A DNA stretch of 64,000 nt from Oscheius sp. JU75 (Eukaryota; Nematoda; Chromadorea; Rhabditida; Rhabditidae): assembly GCA_037178855.1 (NCBI GenBank), contig JASJZC010000002.1:558001-622000 (forward strand), given 5' to 3'. A program made the translations under genes and the position numbers. The notes under the pieces were generated by a model. It was not told the origin of the DNA. It saw only the letters and a program-made list of their open reading frames with translations, and did no database searches. Shown one piece after another: positions 61,399 through 64,000 of this stretch. The number at the start of each line of letters is the position of its first letter. Position 1 is the stretch's first letter.

Positions 61399-62105
61399 TT
61401 AGTTGTGGCTCTGTATGGGAATTACCGGTGGAAGACCATGTCTGATGTACCGTCTCTTGTTCCTCAAATAGGTGCGGAGCTTGAAGACACTGAAGACCAT
61501 CATGGTCTCAGTACAGATCAGAACGGGGGCGATGAAGAGAGTAACTCGGGCAGCTTGGTCTCCTTCATCGAGGTGAATCGTCTGGAAATGTACTGGTAAG
61601 ATCACACAATGTCTCTGTCTCTCTGTCTCTTTGTCCCTCTGTCTCACTGTTTACCTGATCAGCCACCAACTCTCCAACAGCAATCAATGAAGTGATTGCT
61701 TCTAAAGCGACCAAAAAGCAGTGATACAGAATGAATGGAATGGATAAGGAGCACTGAAATTGCTCTGTTCATTAGCTCCCGATTCGAGTACTCACATCAG
61801 TGTTTTGTACAGAATGAAGAAGAGCAATATGTACCAGAATTCCGCTCATGGCATAGATCACAAATCCGGTGATAGCAATCACATCGAACGTGGTGTCATA
61901 GAGGGCCCAAGGGAAGAAGGAGATCCCGGCTCCGAAGGAGCCCACAATAGCCAAGAGACCTAAAAAGTACTGATTTTCGCTTCGGAGTGCAGTTCTTACC
62001 AAAGAGGGCGTTGAAAATTGATACATATTTGATGTGGACAACGGCCAGAACCAAATAGTCCGGATGATTTTCTCGGAACTCGGTCGTCTCTCGGCTCCGG
62101 TCCAT
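61399..62105 (-). CDS. Four-transmembrane protein, family not recognised
   Basis: Four exons (62105-62000, 61959-61796, 61753-61655, 61581-61399) keep frame for 183 residues. A polar start MDRSRETTEFRENHPDY leads into helix 1 (LVLAVVHIKYVSIFNALFG). Helix 2 is FDVIAITGFVIYAMSGILVH, preceded by ISFFPWALYDTT; helix 3 is SIPFILYHCFLVALEAI; helix 4 is VTLFIAPVLICTETMMVFSV. The tail is basic (RNKRRYIRHGLPPVIP). A TTTCCAG acceptor 10 bases upstream suggests trans-splicing. It resembles nematode four-TM families near LAPTM or MARVEL types, but no diagnostic motif was identified. Confidence 0.72.
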
Positions 62106-62477
62106 GTACGTCTCTCTGGAAACGGAATAGTAGTTCAGTGGGGCAGTGGAAAGAAGAGAAGTGGTTTTCTAGAGGGTACGGCACCTGTCCTCTCGCGAAC
62201 AGATTGAATAAAAGCAGACGGAGGCCCTTTTTGCACGCGTGTATCTAAGAAATGAAGGTGATGTTGAAAAGATGGGGATCGCATCAGATCCATTCTGAGA
62301 AACAGGGGATGATCTGGAGAACGGATTGAGTTAAAGAGGGCGTCCGGAACAGTGGACAGAGAGACAGAGACACGACACGTGCTAACAGAAAACAATAAAT
62401 TGTGAACTGTAAAATGAAAACAAGAAGCAGGACGATGTTCACCGCGAATCCTATCAACCGGTAAAAAACTTTTTTCA

Positions 62478-62672
62478 CTTGCAGGGATCAAACCTTCCTA
62501 TTACTGCGCGCTAAACGCGCTAACCACTTGGCCTTTTGGACAAATTTTTCCGAGACGGTACGGGTGCGCCTCTTTCGATTTCTATGGCCTAATGCTTAAC
62601 ATTGTCGCTTGTCTGCAGTTTAAACGTCCTCGAGGGTTGTTGTTTCGATCCCCGCAGGTGTCAAACTTTACA
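62478..62672. repeat. Head-to-head tRNA-like composite repeat, second copy
   Basis: The minus strand has GGCCAAGTGGTTAGCGCG and AAGGTTTGATCCCTGCA. Then comes the core TTTTTCCGAGACGGTACGGG (62547-62566), then a plus module TATGGCCTAATGCTTAACAT with TGTTTCGATCCCCGCAGG. The order and core are identical to 1568-1760, and the arms are more tRNA-like here than there. Confidence 0.7.
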
Positions 62673-62699
62673 AACCTAGAACGATGAGCACGATTCCAC

Positions 62700-64000
62700 A
62701 ATGCTTTTCATCATTTAGAACTCCGAAAACGGGTTTCTCAACAGAGAGACAGAACCGACTTCTTGCGTCAGTAGCCTATTGCCTGAGGAAGTCGAGGGAA
62801 GTTGTTCTCGAATGGGAAATTGATGAAAGAAGTGGTCGAGGAGATTCCCCGAAGTTTACCAAAAATGCTAACGGCAGAAAATAAAACATAGACTAGAATA
62901 AAACAGTTAGTCTTTCTGCACCTGTCAGTCCAGCTGACCCCGATCGGAGCAAATGAAGAGAGTCGTGATTGCTGTAAAGAAAGCGCTAGCAAGAAATCTC
63001 CTGGCATGGTAATTAGTTATCTTGTTCAGAGATTACGCTGGAAAGAAATTATGGAGTAAGAACTTGAGACAGCTTTCTATTCTTGAACCTTCAACAACCT
63101 TGCAAAATAAATGATCCAAAAACGGGTACTGATGAAAGCAAGAGTATCGAGTACCTCAGTTTACTTCAAATAGTCAAGTAGGGAAGCCCTATAAGCAAAT
63201 TAGAGAGACAGAGTCTTTAGATTCAGTTCAAAATAATCGCAATGATCTGGTCCAGACTGCATAGAGAAACAGAAAGACATAATCAGAACTGAGCATTGCA
63301 AAGAACTTCCCTTTTCTGAGAACAGAGGCTAATTAGGTGGTATTTGAATGATCAGAAGTTTTTTGGAGCAAGAAAACAGGAGTTCTTGAGTTGATTAGTG
63401 TAGAGAGCCAGAGAGACAGAGAGGTAAAGAGACTCTCCACCACGTTTTCTAATCTGTTTCCCCCCGAGCATATCCCGACAAAATAACTCCAAATCTAAGT
63501 CGAAAAGGCCATGAACGTCAGTGATGACAGCCTTTGTGACGATAATTTCTCAATTTGCTTTGCAGAAAGGAGAGAGGGAAATCCTGATAAGTACACAGGG
63601 AAATAGCGTCAATCTCCCACCGTCTCATCCTTTGCTTACGTACTAGACGGAACGGGTGCAGACTGACTTTTGATCGTCGATCAACTGTGAGAGAACATAG
63701 TGACAGAGAGAAAGAGAGACAGAGAGACGGAGAGATACTAACGCAGAACACTGTCCTTGTATCGGTGAATGTCCAACAACCGCGCTAACATGACTATAAT
63801 CATATCATAAGTAGCACCTGTTCAAACGGAGCTCTTTTTTTAATCAAAAGTTTGACGAAGGCTTTCTCGATCAGTACCTAGACAGGGACAGACATGCCAG
63901 AGAAACAGTGACAGAAATGTTTCAGGAATATTCATTTTTCTCCTAGAGAGAAAGAGAAAGAGGCTCTGATGAATCCACACAAGAGCACGGATCCTGCTAA
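62700..64000. other. Right end of window, no gene recognised
   Basis: Short microsatellite patches (63405-63425, 63700-63735) and small open frames occur without motifs. A minus-strand frame at 62768-63007 contains a hydrophobic stretch (CFILVYVLFSAVSIFG) but no splice support. Exons of a gene beyond the edge are possible. Confidence 0.35.

Overview
The window is nuclear DNA of a nematode, most likely a rhabditid-type worm; the genus cannot be fixed from sequence alone. The evidence is: many short introns (37-60 nt) with GTRAG donors and TTTTCAG or TTTTTAG acceptors; acceptor-like trimers directly before several start codons, as expected for spliced-leader trans-splicing; two cuticlin-type ZP genes; and an acyltransferase-3/SGNH gene of the nematode oac type. 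Exon structures below were assembled by hand from splice signals, reading-frame continuity and protein motifs.

Layout. 0-11 kb: end of a D-2-hydroxyglutarate dehydrogenase gene, a nucleoside hydrolase (minus), an ankyrin-repeat gene, and two tandem ZP cuticlin genes. The spacer between the ZP genes holds an inverted, decayed copy of part of a gene 11 kb away. 11-16 kb: a small gene, then a broken Cys-rich secreted gene interrupted by a 3.1 kb element with 200-nt terminal inverted repeats. That element carries a lipase-3 gene and a fragment of a protein-primed DNA polymerase (Maverick/Polinton-like). 16-18 kb: apparently gene-free. 18-21 kb: a ten-exon minus-strand gene coding a selenoprotein-P-type N-terminal domain with CxxC instead of selenocysteine, a Gln/Tyr-rich middle and a Cys-rich end. 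21.3-25.5 kb: an inverted cluster of small alternating Ala/Gly repeat genes, two classes of which start MGN. 25.5-32.6 kb: an O-acyltransferase gene with two relics, a six-cysteine secreted peptide with a dead paralogue, and a mariner relic.

32.7-47.8 kb is a housekeeping block: eIF2B-epsilon (minus), EMC5 and NDUFAF6 (plus, nearly touching), TMEM9 (minus), mitoribosomal mS38/AURKAIP1 (minus) and two adjacent PLGRKT-like genes (plus). Its introns are loaded with tRNA-like modules and small hairpin elements. 48-57 kb: dispersed repeats around an apparently intact, intron-containing Helitron (Rep plus Pif1-type helicase, minus) with a second coiled-coil gene upstream in the same orientation. 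57.7-62.1 kb: an unrecognised small gene, CHMP4/vps-32, a GT31 glycosyltransferase and a four-TM protein. The last 1.9 kb shows only tRNA-like repeats.

How it fits together: the block has housekeeping genes for translation initiation, ER insertion, complex I assembly, the mitoribosome and ESCRT-III. Around them are worm-specific secreted or repeat genes, duplicated by inversion, and several kinds of mobile DNA (Maverick-like, Helitron, mariner, tRNA-derived modules, MITE-like hairpins). The strongest candidates for something undescribed are the MGN Ala/Gly-repeat cluster, the SelP-domain fusion gene, the lipase-bearing inverted-repeat element and the head-to-head tRNA-like composite repeat.
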